Assembly: GCF_029504395.1 (NCBI RefSeq)
Contig: NZ_JAQFIF010000006.1
Span: 186,001 to 250,000, forward strand
DNA length: 64,000 nucleotides
DNA from: Arthrobacter sp. ES3-54
GTDB lineage: Bacteria; Actinomycetota; Actinomycetes; Actinomycetales; Micrococcaceae
Reading direction: 5' to 3'
Every line of letters starts with the position of its first letter. Within the stretch, counting starts at the first letter, position 1. This document shows positions 16,335 to 25,619 of this stretch, piece by piece. The translations under genes were made by a program, and so were the position numbers. A model generated the notes under the pieces. The model did not search any database, was not told the origin of the DNA, and was given only the letters and a program-made list of their open reading frames with translations.

Positions 16335-17156
16335 TCAGCGGATGACGCGGCCGTGTAGCACCTGCCACACCTCATCGATGACCTTCTGCGGGTTGTAGAC
16401 GACATCGTTATACCCGTACCGGAGGACTGCGTTGCCGGCCAGGGTGCTGGCGTTGTTCCTCCCCCGGTCCCTCTTGACCTGCGTGCGCTCAAGATGGGTG
16501 CTCCCGTCGATCTCCACGATCAGGAATCCTTCAAGCAGGAAGTCCACGAAGCCGATCCCCGGAAGGTTCACCTGCGTCTGGGTGTAGATTCCCTGGCTCC
16601 TGAAGAGAAGCCTGGCAACGACCTCGATCGCCGAATCAGCGGTGCCGTCGACCAGGCCAAGGACTGCGCGGGCGGCCCCGTTCCGGTTTCCCGGCAGCCG
16701 CTGCCTGAGGTAATCAAGCGTGGTGCGGCCCTGCAGCAGGGCGCTTTCCACCATGACGGCGGCATCCACCGGGGGCAGGCAGCGCAGCGCATGGAGCAGG
16801 GTGTCCGTTAGGCTGGCCACGGGCTGCGGGAATTCCGGCGGGACCAGGCTTGCGCGGTGGACGACAGCTCCGGACGCTGATCCGTGTGCGCACAGCAGGT
16901 GCAGCCGTTCGGGCTCATGGAGGCGCCATATGCCGTGGAACGGCGCGGCGGAGGCGCAGGTGATCGTGCCGTTCGCGAGCACGGCAGCTAGGAAGTCCGC
17001 CCGCGCCCCGGGCAGCGCCACCACCCCATGGCGGAGGCGACGAATTTCACCGGCAGCCACGGAAGTGCGGATTCCGTTCGATGTAAAACCGGCCTGCAGC
17101 AATGTGGCCGTGCGGGCAACCGAGCCGGCGTATCGCAGGTAACTCGCGAGGTCCAT
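16335..17156 (-). CDS. AbiEi-like antitoxin-domain / DUF559 nuclease-fold protein
   Basis: About 273 aa. The N terminus is a winged-helix-like AbiEi type domain (VARTATLLQAGFTSNGIRTSVAAGEIRRLRHGVVALPG); the C terminus resembles a DUF559 PD-(D/E)XK fold (GFVDFLLEGFLIVEIDGSTHLE, with D, E-V-D and a following basic helix). Such fusions are abundant in Arthrobacter and mycobacteria; function is not established, and an antitoxin or DNA-binding role is only inferred. Start: ATG at 17156 fits relatives, GTG at 17183 is possible; neither has a good ribosome site. No AbiEii-like toxin lies next to it. A paralogue of the same layout is at 25620-26579. Confidence 0.75.
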   Translation of the reverse strand: MDLASYLRYAGSVARTATLLQAGFTSNGIRTSVAAGEIRRLRHGVVALPGARADFLAAVLANGTITCASAAPFHGIWRLHEPERLHLLCAHGSASGAVVHRASLVPPEFPQPVASLTDTLLHALRCLPPVDAAVMVESALLQGRTTLDYLRQRLPGNRNGAARAVLGLVDGTADSAIEVVARLLFRSQGIYTQTQVNLPGIGFVDFLLEGFLIVEIDGSTHLERTQVKRDRGRNNASTLAGNAVLRYGYNDVVYNPQKVIDEVWQVLHGRVIR

Positions 17157-17387
17157 GGGACAAGCACACTCGTGGAATGACACCCCGGGCAGCCACCACG
17201 TCGGCTATGTGGATAAGTCCGCACCACTCGCGCCACTGGTTTTGTCCGGTTTTGAGGACGTCCGACGGCGTGTCCCGCCACCGGCCCGCGCGTCCCGCCC
17301 CTGCCCGGCCAAAGGTGGGGAAACTCAGCGCGACAACGATCGGCATTCGGTCGAAATCTTATGACAATGAATTTACAGAAAAGTCTG

Positions 17388-17415
17388 GACTCTATGACAC
17401 AACTGTCATAGAGTC
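17388..17415. promoter_or_regulatory. Perfect 12-bp inverted repeat, operator-like
   Basis: GACTCTATGACA, loop CAAC, TGTCATAGAGTC. The arms are AT-rich and there is no T-tract, so it looks more like a dimeric-repressor site than a terminator. No regulator gene is adjacent. Confidence 0.45.
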
Positions 17416-17462
17416 GTTCTGGGTTCACCAAATGCCTCCGGTGGATCTGATGCGAACGGAGA

Positions 17463-17519
17463 AATGGCCCCGGTTCGGCACAACGGAAGACTCGAACGTT
17501 GTGAGGAACCGGGGCCATT
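17463..17519. terminator. Two-part hairpin downstream of the polyprenyl synthase
   Basis: Outer perfect 14-bp stem AATGGCCCCGGTTC / GAACCGGGGCCATT and an inner 7-bp stem CACAACG / CGTTGTG around an 11-nt loop, about 115 bp beyond the stop of the minus-strand polyprenyl synthase gene. A plausible terminator, or part of a structured RNA. Confidence 0.5.
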
Positions 17520-17634
17520 CCGTTTAAGCGAGAGGCCGGTGGAGGCTAGGCACCAAGGCGAACGTGCAGGACGCGCCCAGCCTGAAGGAACCGACAGGAC
17601 CAGGCCAGAGACCGGTTAACGCCAAGCCGGAAGG

Positions 17635-18735
17635 CTAGCTGCTGCGGTCCACTACCGCGTGGGCGAAGCTGGTCAGCGAGGCCTTCACGACGCCTTCCGG
17701 CAGCGGGGCAAGGGCGGCAATGGCCTCATCGGCCCAAGCTCGCGCCACCACCCATGACTGTGCGGTGACGGGGTGTTCCCGGAGGCCGGCTACGGCGGCG
17801 GCCAGGGCCTCGTCCGAGCTGAGGTCGCCGTCGATCAGCGTCAGAAGTTCGACGGCGGTCTGGTCCCCGTCGCGGGCGGCGTTGCGCAGCAGCAGCACGG
17901 GCAGGGTGGGGATGCCTTCGCGCAGGTCGGTCCCCGGGGACTTGCCGGACTTGACCTTGATCCCGGTGACGTCGATGACGTCGTCGGCGAGCTGGAAGGC
18001 CACGCCCACCTTCTCGCCGTATTCGACCAGGAAGGGCTCGTAGGACTCGTCGGCACCGGAGAAGATTGCGCCGAGCTGGCCGGAGGCGGCCACCAGCGAG
18101 CCCGTTTTGTCCGCGATGACGGACAGGTAGTGCGCCAGGGGGTCCTCGTCCGGCCGCGGTCCCACGGTCTCGTGCAGCTGGCCCAGGCAGAGCCGCTCAA
18201 AGGTGCGCGCCTGGATGCCCAGCGCACGGGAGCCGAGCTCCGAGACCAGGATGGAGGCGCGCGCAAAGATGAGGTCGCCGGTCAGGACGGCGACGGAGTT
18301 GCCCCAGACCTCGTGGGCCGTCGGCGCCCCACGGCGGAACGGCGCGGAGTCCATGACGTCGTCGTGGTACAGGGTGGCGAGGTGCGTCAGTTCGACGACG
18401 ACGGCGGCCTGCACCACCGCGGGCAGGGAGGCATCGCCAAGGTGGGCGCACAGCAGGGTCAGCAGGGGACGGATGCGCTTGCCGCCGGCTTCCACGAGGT
18501 GACGCGACGTTGCGTCAGCCAGGGGATCGGAATTGGCAATGGCCTCGCGCAGCTTCTTCTCGACGCGCGCCAGGTTGGTGGTGATCGCGGGGCCCAGCTC
18601 GGGGTCACCCGCAATCGCCGCGAAGCCTGCCGGCAGTTGAAGACCGGTGGCGATCGCGGTGGTATTGAGGTCGGGTTCAGAGCTCGGCAGGCCGTGTCCG
18701 GCGTGCGTCCAGCTTTGGTCTGCAGAGTTGGTCAC
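17635..18735 (-). CDS. All-trans polyprenyl diphosphate synthase (menaquinone side chain)
   Basis: 366-aa long-chain prenyl transferase. The first Asp-rich motif DDVMD lies in LATLYHDDVMDSAPFRRG and the second DDVID in FQLADDVIDVTG; KTGSL and GGKRIRP also fit. Its GTG start overlaps the menJ stop by 4 nt (GTGA), tying it to menaquinone biosynthesis, where it makes the prenyl tail. Chain length cannot be read from the sequence with certainty; C45 would fit the MK-9 quinones of the genus. Confidence 0.92.
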   Translation of the reverse strand: MTNSADQSWTHAGHGLPSSEPDLNTTAIATGLQLPAGFAAIAGDPELGPAITTNLARVEKKLREAIANSDPLADATSRHLVEAGGKRIRPLLTLLCAHLGDASLPAVVQAAVVVELTHLATLYHDDVMDSAPFRRGAPTAHEVWGNSVAVLTGDLIFARASILVSELGSRALGIQARTFERLCLGQLHETVGPRPDEDPLAHYLSVIADKTGSLVAASGQLGAIFSGADESYEPFLVEYGEKVGVAFQLADDVIDVTGIKVKSGKSPGTDLREGIPTLPVLLLRNAARDGDQTAVELLTLIDGDLSSDEALAAAVAGLREHPVTAQSWVVARAWADEAIAALAPLPEGVVKASLTSFAHAVVDRSS

Positions 18736-20108
18736 GGGTTAACCCTAACTTTTGTTGCGGAAACCGCGGAGTTGGTGTCGGAGTGCGGAACACTGTCCGT
18801 GGCGGGTGCGGCCTGGTTGGACGTGGCCTGATTCGATGTGGCAGGGACCAGGGATTCCAGGACCCGGATGACCCGGTCCTCGAAACCCCTGGCGGCAGGA
18901 TCGGTGAGGTTGGCCAGCAGCCGCACCACGAAACGCATGAGCACGGGGACGGGCATGCCGGTCCGGAGGGCCAGTTTCATGACGGCCGGCTTGCCGATCA
19001 GGGCGGCGAACGCACGGCCCAGCGTGAAGTGCGAGCCCCACTGCTGCCGCACGTAGTCGGCGTACCGGGCCAGGTGCGCGTCGGCGTCGGCCGCACTCCA
19101 GCCTGCCGACGCGGACCGGGCGGCGCCGTCGATGATGAATTCGGCCGCAAAGCGGGCGGACTCCATGGCGTAGGAGATGCCCTCACCGTTGAACGGGGAG
19201 ACCATGCCGCCGGCGTCGCCGAGCAGCAGCAGGCCCGGAGAGTAGTGCGGGGTGCGGTTGAAGCCCATGGGCAGCGCGGCGCCGCGGATCTCGCCCACCT
19301 GGTTATCCGGGGTGAAGCCCCAGTCGGCGGGCATCCCGGCGGTCCATTCGCGCAGCACCTGCTTGTAATCCAGCTTGCCGAAGTCCTTCGAGGAGTTCAG
19401 GATGCCCAGGCCCACGTTGGAGGTTCCGTCGCCGACGCCAAAGACCCAGCCGTAGCCGGGCAGGAGTTTGCCGTCGCGGCCGGGAAGCTCCAGCCAGCCT
19501 TCCATCCAGTCGTCCTCGTGCCGCGGCGAGGTGAAGTAGGTCCGCACGGCCACGCCGAGCGGACGGTCGTCGCGCTTGCCGATGCCCAGCGACACGGCAG
19601 TGCGCGTCGAGTTGCCGTCCGCCGCGAGGACGACGTCGGCGGTGAAGTCGCGCGTTTCGCCGGTCTTGCGCCCGGAGTTGTCCAGCAGCGCGGCGCGGAC
19701 GCCCGTCACCCGGCCGTCCTCGGAGTGCAGCGCCTCGGTGACGCTGTGACGTTCGTGCACGACGGCGCCCGCAGACTGGGCGTGGCGGGCCAACTGTTCG
19801 TCGAAGCCGAGACGGGTCCGGATCAACCCGTACTGCGGGAAGTCGGCGACCTCCGGCCAAGGCAGTTCGATCGTGCGGCCGCCGGCGATCAGGCGCAGGC
19901 CCTTGTTCCGCCGCCAGCCGTCGGTTTCGGGATGTGCAAGGCCCAGTTTCTGGATCTCCCGGACTGCGCGCGGAGTCAGGCCGTCGCCGCAGACCTTCTC
20001 ACGGGGAAAGCTGGTTTTCTCCAGCACCGTGACGTCAATGCCGGCTTTGGCAAGGTAGAAGGCGGCGGTGGATCCTGCCGGGCCCGCTCCGACAATCAGT
20101 ACTTTCAC
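18732..20108 (-). CDS. menJ: Geranylgeranyl-reductase-family menaquinone reductase
   Basis: 458-aa FAD oxidoreductase. The N terminus is a dinucleotide fold VLIVGAGPAGSTAAFYLAKAG followed by the family signature FPREKVCGDGLTPRAV; GDAGGMVSPFNGEGISYAMESA is the second FAD motif near residue 285. In mycobacteria the homologue saturates one isoprene unit of menaquinone, and gene order there (menJ next to a polyprenyl synthase and menG) matches. This predicts dihydrogenated menaquinones. The GTG start is at 20108, 12 nt after menG. A repetitive SNQATSNQAAPATDS segment near the C terminus is probably disordered. Confidence 0.85.
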   Translation of the reverse strand: MKVLIVGAGPAGSTAAFYLAKAGIDVTVLEKTSFPREKVCGDGLTPRAVREIQKLGLAHPETDGWRRNKGLRLIAGGRTIELPWPEVADFPQYGLIRTRLGFDEQLARHAQSAGAVVHERHSVTEALHSEDGRVTGVRAALLDNSGRKTGETRDFTADVVLAADGNSTRTAVSLGIGKRDDRPLGVAVRTYFTSPRHEDDWMEGWLELPGRDGKLLPGYGWVFGVGDGTSNVGLGILNSSKDFGKLDYKQVLREWTAGMPADWGFTPDNQVGEIRGAALPMGFNRTPHYSPGLLLLGDAGGMVSPFNGEGISYAMESARFAAEFIIDGAARSASAGWSAADADAHLARYADYVRQQWGSHFTLGRAFAALIGKPAVMKLALRTGMPVPVLMRFVVRLLANLTDPAARGFEDRVIRVLESLVPATSNQATSNQAAPATDSVPHSDTNSAVSATKVRVNP

Positions 20109-20120
20109 GACGCGTAGCGG

Positions 20121-20915
20121 CTAAAGCCCGGGCCGGGTGATGTTGCGGCGCAGCTTCGCCACCGGTCCGGTGTGGGCTGCCATTGCCGCAGCGCCCGCGG
20201 CGGGGCCAGTTGAGGGGCCGGCCAGCGGTTTCTGGGCGCGGTGCACCGCGACAATGCCGCCGCTGAGGTTGCGGTAGGTGACGGATTCCCAGCCAGCCTC
20301 CTGCAGCCAGGCCGCGAGGTGGTCCTGGTCCGGCCAGGCGCGGATGGACTCGGCGAGGTAGACGTAGGCATCGGGGTTGGAGGAGACCTTGACGGCGATG
20401 GCCGGCAGGGCCCGCATGAGGTATTCGGTGTACATGGTGCGCCACAGCGGCACCACGGGCTGGGAGAATTCCGCGATGACCAGCCGGCCGCCGGGCTTGG
20501 TGACCCGGAGCATCTCGGCCAGGGCCTTCTTCGGCTCGTTGACGTTGCGCAGGCCAAAGGAGATCGTGCTGGCATCAAAGGTGTCGTCAGCGAACGGCAG
20601 CCGGGTGGCATCCCCGGCGATGAAGTCGATGTCCGGGCGGCGGCGCTTGCCGACCTTGAGCATGCCGAGGGAGAAATCACAGGCGATGACGTTGATGCCG
20701 GCGTCGGCATACGGCTCGCTGGAAGTACCGGTGCCGGCGGCGAGGTCCAGGACGCGCTGGCCGGGCGATACGCCCACGGCCTCCACCACCACCTTGCGCC
20801 AACGCCGCGTCTGCCCCATCGACAAGACATCGTTGACGACGTCATATTTGGGGGCGACGTCGTCAAACATCGTGGCTACTTCGTCCGGACGCTTATCCAA
20901 GGATGCTCGGTTCAC
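20121..20915 (-). CDS. menG: Demethylmenaquinone methyltransferase
   Basis: 264-aa SAM-dependent UbiE/MenG methyltransferase, last ring step of menaquinone synthesis. Family motifs: [38 protein letters not shown] (SAM motif I) and [23 protein letters not shown]. The GTG start at 20915 lies 6 nt after a GACAAT box, so it is likely leaderless. First gene of a menG-menJ-polyprenyl synthase operon; divergent from menF across 153 bp. The C-terminal tail is Ala/Pro-rich. Confidence 0.94.
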   Translation of the reverse strand: MNRASLDKRPDEVATMFDDVAPKYDVVNDVLSMGQTRRWRKVVVEAVGVSPGQRVLDLAAGTGTSSEPYADAGINVIACDFSLGMLKVGKRRRPDIDFIAGDATRLPFADDTFDASTISFGLRNVNEPKKALAEMLRVTKPGGRLVIAEFSQPVVPLWRTMYTEYLMRALPAIAVKVSSNPDAYVYLAESIRAWPDQDHLAAWLQEAGWESVTYRNLSGGIVAVHRAQKPLAGPSTGPAAGAAAMAAHTGPVAKLRRNITRPGL

Positions 20916-21068
20916 CCTGCCATTGTCTCAAATGATCGGCTCGCCCACGAACGGGGCGCCAATCAACGCGGCTTTCACCTGCGGGAACGGCCGCTTCGGA
21001 CTCGCTCAGCCCCGGCCGGACCCTGTTTATCCACGGCACGGGCGATCACGGGCTAGTGTTGTGCCATC

Positions 21069-22484
21069 ATGACGAGCACGTTCCGCACCTTGACAGTCCC
21101 CCTCGATGCCGAAACTTTCCCCGGGGGCCTGCCGTCGTTTCTGGTCCGGGATGATGTCCTCTGCTGGACCCGCCGCGAGGCCGGGCTCGTGGGCTTCGGC
21201 GAGATCGCCCGGTTCACCGCCACGGGCCCCGAGCGGTTCCTGGAGGCGGACATCTGGTGGCGCCATCTGGTTCTCGAGGCGGACATCGAGGACGCGGTGG
21301 ACTGCCCCGGCACCGGGCCGGTGGCTTTTGGCTCCTTCGCCTTCTCCAAAGTCTCCGCCCACGAGTCCCGGCTGCTGGTCCCAGAAATCGTCGTGGGGCT
21401 ACGCGACGGCCAAGCCTGGCTGACCCAGCTCACGCTTGACGACGGCGAACTCACCGAAGCGGGCGCCCGCGCCGCCCTGGACCGCTGGCTTGGCAGCGCC
21501 GGCGCCAAGACCAATGTCGATGCCGGCGACAGCGCCAGCGCCAGCGCCGATACGGACAGCGCCGAGGTGGACGACCCGGTGCCGGGGGCCGCACAGGCCG
21601 GTGGCGCCGTCGTCGTACGTCCTCTGCCGTTGGCTGCAGGGGCAACTCTGCACACCGGCTCGCTCAGCGAGGGAGACTGGATGGCCGCCGTCGCCGCCGG
21701 GGTTCAAGAGATCAGGACCGGGGCCCTGGAGAAGCTGGTGCTGGCCCGCGACGTCGTGGCCACCGTCCCCACCGGCGTCAATGCCGCCAAAGTGCTCCGC
21801 GAACTGTCGGCCCGGTACCGCGAATGCTGGACGTACGGGGTGGACGGGCTTGTGGGCGCCACGCCGGAAATGCTGATCCAGGTGGAGGGCCGCACCGCCC
21901 AGGCCCGCGTCCTGGCCGGCACTCTGGACCGCCGCGACGCCGACGGCATGGACGGCTCCCCGCTGGAATTCGCCGAACGCGTCCTCGCCGGCTCCGAAAA
22001 GCAGCGGCACGAACACGACATCGCAATCCAGTCCCTGACCACGCAGCTGGCCCCGTTTTCAGAGGCCATGAACGCGCACAGCGAGCCGTTCATCCTGGAA
22101 CTGCCCAATGTGTGGCACCTGGCCTCGGATGTGAAGGCCGAGCTGGCCGAGGTGGAAGGCCACGTCCCCACCTGCCTGGCCCTGATCAACGCACTGCATC
22201 CGACCGCCGCCGTCTGCGGCACCCCCACCCTCGTGGCCGGGGCGTTGATCCGCAAGCTTGAGCATCTGGACCGCGGCCCGTACGCCGGGCCGGTCGGCTG
22301 GCTCGACGCGGCCGGCAACGGCGAGTGGGGCATCGCACTGCGCGGCGCCGTCATCGAATCCCCGCAGACGGTCCGGCTCTACGCGGGTTGCGGCGTGGTG
22401 GATGGCTCCGTCCCCGAGACCGAGCTCGCCGAGACGTGGGCGAAGTTCCGCCCCATGCTGGAGTCGCTCGGCATCAACAGGTAG
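21069..22484 (+). CDS. menF: Isochorismate synthase
   Basis: 471-aa chorismate-binding enzyme converting chorismate to isochorismate, the first committed step to menaquinone. The C-terminal catalytic domain shows EKLVLARDV, GATPEMLIQVEG, VLAGTLDRR, HEHDIAIQS, LHPTAAVCGTP and YAGCGVVDGS. Between the N-terminal part and the catalytic domain, at about residues 142-180, sits an Ala/Ser/Asp-rich linker. Isochorismate for a siderophore is the alternative, but the divergent menG operon favours menaquinone. A TAGTGT box lies 9 nt before the ATG. Confidence 0.9.
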   Translation: MTSTFRTLTVPLDAETFPGGLPSFLVRDDVLCWTRREAGLVGFGEIARFTATGPERFLEADIWWRHLVLEADIEDAVDCPGTGPVAFGSFAFSKVSAHESRLLVPEIVVGLRDGQAWLTQLTLDDGELTEAGARAALDRWLGSAGAKTNVDAGDSASASADTDSAEVDDPVPGAAQAGGAVVVRPLPLAAGATLHTGSLSEGDWMAAVAAGVQEIRTGALEKLVLARDVVATVPTGVNAAKVLRELSARYRECWTYGVDGLVGATPEMLIQVEGRTAQARVLAGTLDRRDADGMDGSPLEFAERVLAGSEKQRHEHDIAIQSLTTQLAPFSEAMNAHSEPFILELPNVWHLASDVKAELAEVEGHVPTCLALINALHPTAAVCGTPTLVAGALIRKLEHLDRGPYAGPVGWLDAAGNGEWGIALRGAVIESPQTVRLYAGCGVVDGSVPETELAETWAKFRPMLESLGINR

Positions 22485-22794
22485 CCTGCGGGGTTGGCGG
22501 GGGCCTGCGCCGGCGAGGCCGCCGGTGTGCGGCGCCGGTGTGCCGCGCCGGCGAAGCGCGCGGGACTGGCATTTGTTGGCGAGGCCAGCGGGGTGCGGCG
22601 CGGCAGGCCCGCGGGGACGTCGAATCGGCCGGAATCCGGGATTACAGACAGAGCGGGCATTGGAGATATTGCATTTGGGTCTGGTTTAGTTATCCAATAG
22701 TGAAACTTAGTTTTCTGTGACGTACATCTCTTGTTCGGCGATACACTATAAATCGGCTTCGTTACGCATCCCTCCGGCAACAAAAGGTAAGAAA
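22485..22794 (+). promoter_or_regulatory. 310-bp gap with probable amino-acid ABC promoter
   Basis: The first 150 bp are extremely GC-rich with two diverged copies of a GGCGAGGCC-GCCGG-GTGCGGCGC unit. From about 22640 the base composition turns AT-rich (TTAGTTATCCAATAGTGAAAC, then GATACACTATAAATCGG), with TACACT at 22742 or TATAAA at 22747 as likely -10 boxes for the transporter operon. No coding sequence was seen. Confidence 0.45.
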
Positions 22795-23748
22795 ATGCAG
22801 ATCTCCCGTTCGCTCCTGAGCAACCCCGCACTCAAGGCCGCCACGGTGCTCGCCGTGAGCGCATTGGCCCTCACGGCCTGCACGAACGCCTCCGAGACCG
22901 GGACCGGCGGCGCGGCCGCCCCTTCCGGCAGCGCGGCGGCCAGCTTTGACCCGAGCACGGTCCAGAAGGACGATGCCCTGGCGGCCATGGTGCCTGAGGC
23001 AATCAAGACTAAAGGCACGCTGACCGTTGGCTCGGATACGTCCTACGCACCCGCCGAATTCCTCGGTACCGACGGCCAGACCGCCGTGGGCTACGACGTC
23101 GACATCGCCAAGGCGATTGGCGCCGCGCTGGGCCTGAAGGTCCAGGTACAGACTGCCGAATTCACCGGCATCCTTCCGGCCCTTGGTCCGAAGTATGACC
23201 TCGGGATCTCCTCCTTCACGATCAACCCGGAGCGGCTCGCCGCGGTGAACATGGTCAGCTACTACAAGGCCGGCACTGGCTGGGCAGTCCAGAAGGGCAA
23301 CCCGAAGAAGGTCTCCCTGGATGACCTGTGCGGCAAGTCGGTCGGCGTGCAGACCGGCACCATCCAGGAGGATCCGGACCTCTCCGGCCGCAACAAGAAG
23401 TGCACTGCCGAGGGCAAGCAGCCCATCAACATCGTGACGCTCAAGACCCAGACGGATATCACCACCCGCCTGGTCAACGGCAGCATCGATGCGATGGCTG
23501 CCGACTCCCCCATCGTCGGCTACGCGCTGACCCAGACCGGCGGACAGCTTGAAAAGCTCGGCGAGGTCTACGACGCCGCGCCCCAGGGCATCGCCGTCGC
23601 CAAGTCCGATAAGGCCCTGGCGGACGTCATCCAGAAGACCGTCACCAAGCTGATGGAAGACGGCTCCTACAAGAAGATCCTGGAAGGCTGGGGCGCCGCT
23701 GACGGTGCCATCACCACGTCCGAGGTCAACCCGGCGGTCTCGTCTTGA
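22795..23748 (+). CDS. Amino-acid ABC transporter substrate-binding lipoprotein
   Basis: 317-aa polar amino-acid binding protein (SBP family 3). The signal peptide ends in the lipobox ALTAC with the acylated Cys at 29. The ligand domain shows TLTVGSDTSYAPAEF, VGYDVDIAKAIGAALG and KYDLGISSFTINPERLAAVN typical of the family. AAAGG lies 5 nt before the ATG at 22795. First gene of a three-gene importer operon. The exact amino acid is not readable. Confidence 0.92.
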   Translation: MQISRSLLSNPALKAATVLAVSALALTACTNASETGTGGAAAPSGSAAASFDPSTVQKDDALAAMVPEAIKTKGTLTVGSDTSYAPAEFLGTDGQTAVGYDVDIAKAIGAALGLKVQVQTAEFTGILPALGPKYDLGISSFTINPERLAAVNMVSYYKAGTGWAVQKGNPKKVSLDDLCGKSVGVQTGTIQEDPDLSGRNKKCTAEGKQPINIVTLKTQTDITTRLVNGSIDAMAADSPIVGYALTQTGGQLEKLGEVYDAAPQGIAVAKSDKALADVIQKTVTKLMEDGSYKKILEGWGAADGAITTSEVNPAVSS

Positions 23749-23783
23749 GCCTTCCCACAACCCCACCAACGGCAGGGACACCG

Positions 23784-24749
23784 ATGGACAGCCATCAGGA
23801 CGCTCACGCAGCGCCGGTACTGAACAACGCAGTACCGGTAAGGCACCCCGGCCGCTGGATCAGCGCCGTCATCATCGTCGGCGTCCTTCTCGCCTTCCTG
23901 CAGAGCCTGTTCACGAACCCTAACTTCCGCTGGGATGTCGTGGGCACCTACATCCTGGACACTAAGGTGGTCCAGGGCGTGATGTGGACCCTTTTCCTGA
24001 CGTTTGCCTCCATGGTCTTGGCGATCGTCCTGGCCATCCTCCTGGCGTTCATGAGGCAGTCCGACAACCCTGTGTTCCGCTGGTCCAGCTGGACGTGGGT
24101 CTGGTTCTTCCGGGGCACCCCGGTGTACACCCAGCTGCTCTTCTGGGGACTGGCCACTGTTCTCTACCCGACCGTCGTCCTCGGAATCCCGTTTGGTCCT
24201 GCAGCTATCACCTGGGTGACCTCGGATCCCACCCACGGCCTGATCCCGGCCATCCTTGGCCTGGGTTTGAATGAGTCCGCGTATCTCGCCGAGATCTTCC
24301 GGGCCGGCCTGAAGTCCGTGGACCAGGGCCAGAGCGAGGCTGCCGAGGCACTCGGCATGACGAAGGGCAAGATCATGCGGCGAATCATCCTGCCGCAGGC
24401 GATGCGCGTCATCGTTCCGCCTACCGGCAACGAGACCATCGGCATGCTGAAGACCACCTCCCTGGTCCTGGCCGTGCCGTTCACGCTGGACCTGACCTTC
24501 GCGACCAATGCCCTGGCCAACCGCATTTACCTTCCGATTCCGCTCCTGATTGTCGCCGCTTTCTGGTACCTGCTGGTCACCAGCCTGCTGATGGTGGGCC
24601 AGCACTTCATTGAGGCGCACTACGGCAAGGGCGTGGACAACCGGGTTCCGGCCGCAGTCAACCCCGCGGCCGCCAAGGCGGCCGCGGCCCCCAGCGCCGA
24701 GGCGGAGCCGGACCTGAAGATGGACTTCCCCGAGGAGGAGGCGAAATGA
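23784..24749 (+). CDS. Amino-acid ABC transporter permease
   Basis: HisM/GlnP-type permease, 321 aa from ATG 23784 (AGGGA 6 nt upstream); a TTG at 23745 overlapping the previous stop would add 13 residues. About five or six membrane spans, first near [15 protein letters not shown]; the EAA loop [20 protein letters not shown] precedes the last spans. The C-terminal tail is Ala/Pro/Glu-rich. It pairs with the binding protein and ATPase on either side. Confidence 0.92.
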   Translation: MDSHQDAHAAPVLNNAVPVRHPGRWISAVIIVGVLLAFLQSLFTNPNFRWDVVGTYILDTKVVQGVMWTLFLTFASMVLAIVLAILLAFMRQSDNPVFRWSSWTWVWFFRGTPVYTQLLFWGLATVLYPTVVLGIPFGPAAITWVTSDPTHGLIPAILGLGLNESAYLAEIFRAGLKSVDQGQSEAAEALGMTKGKIMRRIILPQAMRVIVPPTGNETIGMLKTTSLVLAVPFTLDLTFATNALANRIYLPIPLLIVAAFWYLLVTSLLMVGQHFIEAHYGKGVDNRVPAAVNPAAAKAAAAPSAEAEPDLKMDFPEEEAK

Positions 24750-25522
24750 CGATCACCCCAGAGAAACCGCTGGTCCAGATCGAGGGCCTTCACAAGTACT
24801 ACGGCCACCACCACGTACTGCGCGGAATCGACCTGACCGTCAACCAGGGCGAGGTGTCGGTGGTGATCGGCCCGTCCGGTTCGGGCAAGTCCACCATGCT
24901 CCGCTGCGTGAACCTGCTCGAGACCATCAGCGCGGGACGCATTTCCGTGGGCGGCGAGCTGATCGGCTACCGCGAGGTCAAGGGCAGGCTCCATGACCTG
25001 AAGACCAAGGAAATCGCGGCCCAGCGGCGCGAGATCGGCATGGTGTTCCAGCGCTTCAACCTGTTCCCACACAAAACGGCGATGCAGAACATCATGGAAG
25101 CTCCGATCCAGGTCAAAGGCCAGTCCAAGGCAGTGGCGCGGAAGCGGGCCCTGGAGCTGCTGGACCGCGTGGGGCTCGGCGACCGTGCCGGCCACTACCC
25201 GTCCCAGCTCTCCGGCGGCCAGCAGCAGCGCGTCGCGATTGCCCGTGCCCTGGCCATGGATCCCGAACTCATGCTGTTCGATGAGCCCACGTCCGCGCTC
25301 GACCCGGAGCTTGTAGGCGATGTCCTGAACGTGATGAAGGACCTCGCCAAGTCCGGCATGACCATGATCGTGGTGACCCACGAGATCGGCTTCGCCCGGG
25401 AGGTCGGTGACCGCCTGACGTTCATGGACGGCGGCGTCGTGGTGGAGTCCGGCGATCCGCGGGAGGTCCTGGCCAACCCGCAGCACCCCCGCACCAAGGA
25501 GTTCCTGAGCCGGGTGCTGTAG
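24746..25522 (+). CDS. Amino-acid ABC transporter ATP-binding protein
   Basis: 258-aa GlnQ/HisP-type ATPase. Walker [12 protein letters not shown] near residue 45, Q-loop [10 protein letters not shown], signature LSGGQQQR, Walker [15 protein letters not shown] and H-loop VVTHEIGFA are all intact. The start ATG overlaps the permease stop as ATGA. The operon ends at a strong hairpin 25 bp later. Confidence 0.94.
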   Translation: MTITPEKPLVQIEGLHKYYGHHHVLRGIDLTVNQGEVSVVIGPSGSGKSTMLRCVNLLETISAGRISVGGELIGYREVKGRLHDLKTKEIAAQRREIGMVFQRFNLFPHKTAMQNIMEAPIQVKGQSKAVARKRALELLDRVGLGDRAGHYPSQLSGGQQQRVAIARALAMDPELMLFDEPTSALDPELVGDVLNVMKDLAKSGMTMIVVTHEIGFAREVGDRLTFMDGGVVVESGDPREVLANPQHPRTKEFLSRVL

Positions 25523-25547
25523 CCCGACGCGGAGGTTTCCTGTCGAT

Positions 25548-25599
25548 GCGCAAATGCCCTGTCGCTACCGTTATTCCGGTGGCGACAGGGCATTTGCGC
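25548..25599. terminator. Strong hairpin between convergent genes
   Basis: Perfect 18-bp arms GCGCAAATGCCCTGTCGC and complement (25582-25599), extended inside by ACCG/CGGT. It sits between the plus-strand transporter operon and the minus-strand gene ending at 25620, and can serve both directions. Confidence 0.8.
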
Positions 25600-25619
25600 G
25601 TCGCGGGAAGGGTTGCGTG

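Larger units (their letters stand above)
17184..17634. other. 450-bp non-coding stretch with two inverted repeats
   Basis: No convincing coding sequence on either strand. The part at 17340-17420 is AT-richer than its surroundings and holds a perfect 12-bp inverted repeat (17388-17415). A long two-part hairpin follows at 17463-17519. The 17520-17634 stretch has no recognisable RNA family. It could hold a small RNA, but nothing proves it. Confidence 0.5.

Noticed and set aside
16335..17156. A full AbiE toxin-antitoxin system
   Set aside because: No nucleotidyltransferase (AbiEii) gene lies on either side.
17520..17634. Possible structured RNA (RNase P or riboswitch-like)
   Set aside because: No conserved core sequence of any family I know could be found.
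23745..23783. TTG start for the amino-acid permease overlapping the previous stop
   Set aside because: ATG at 23784 has a better ribosome site and the extra 13 residues are not family-like; kept only as an alternative.
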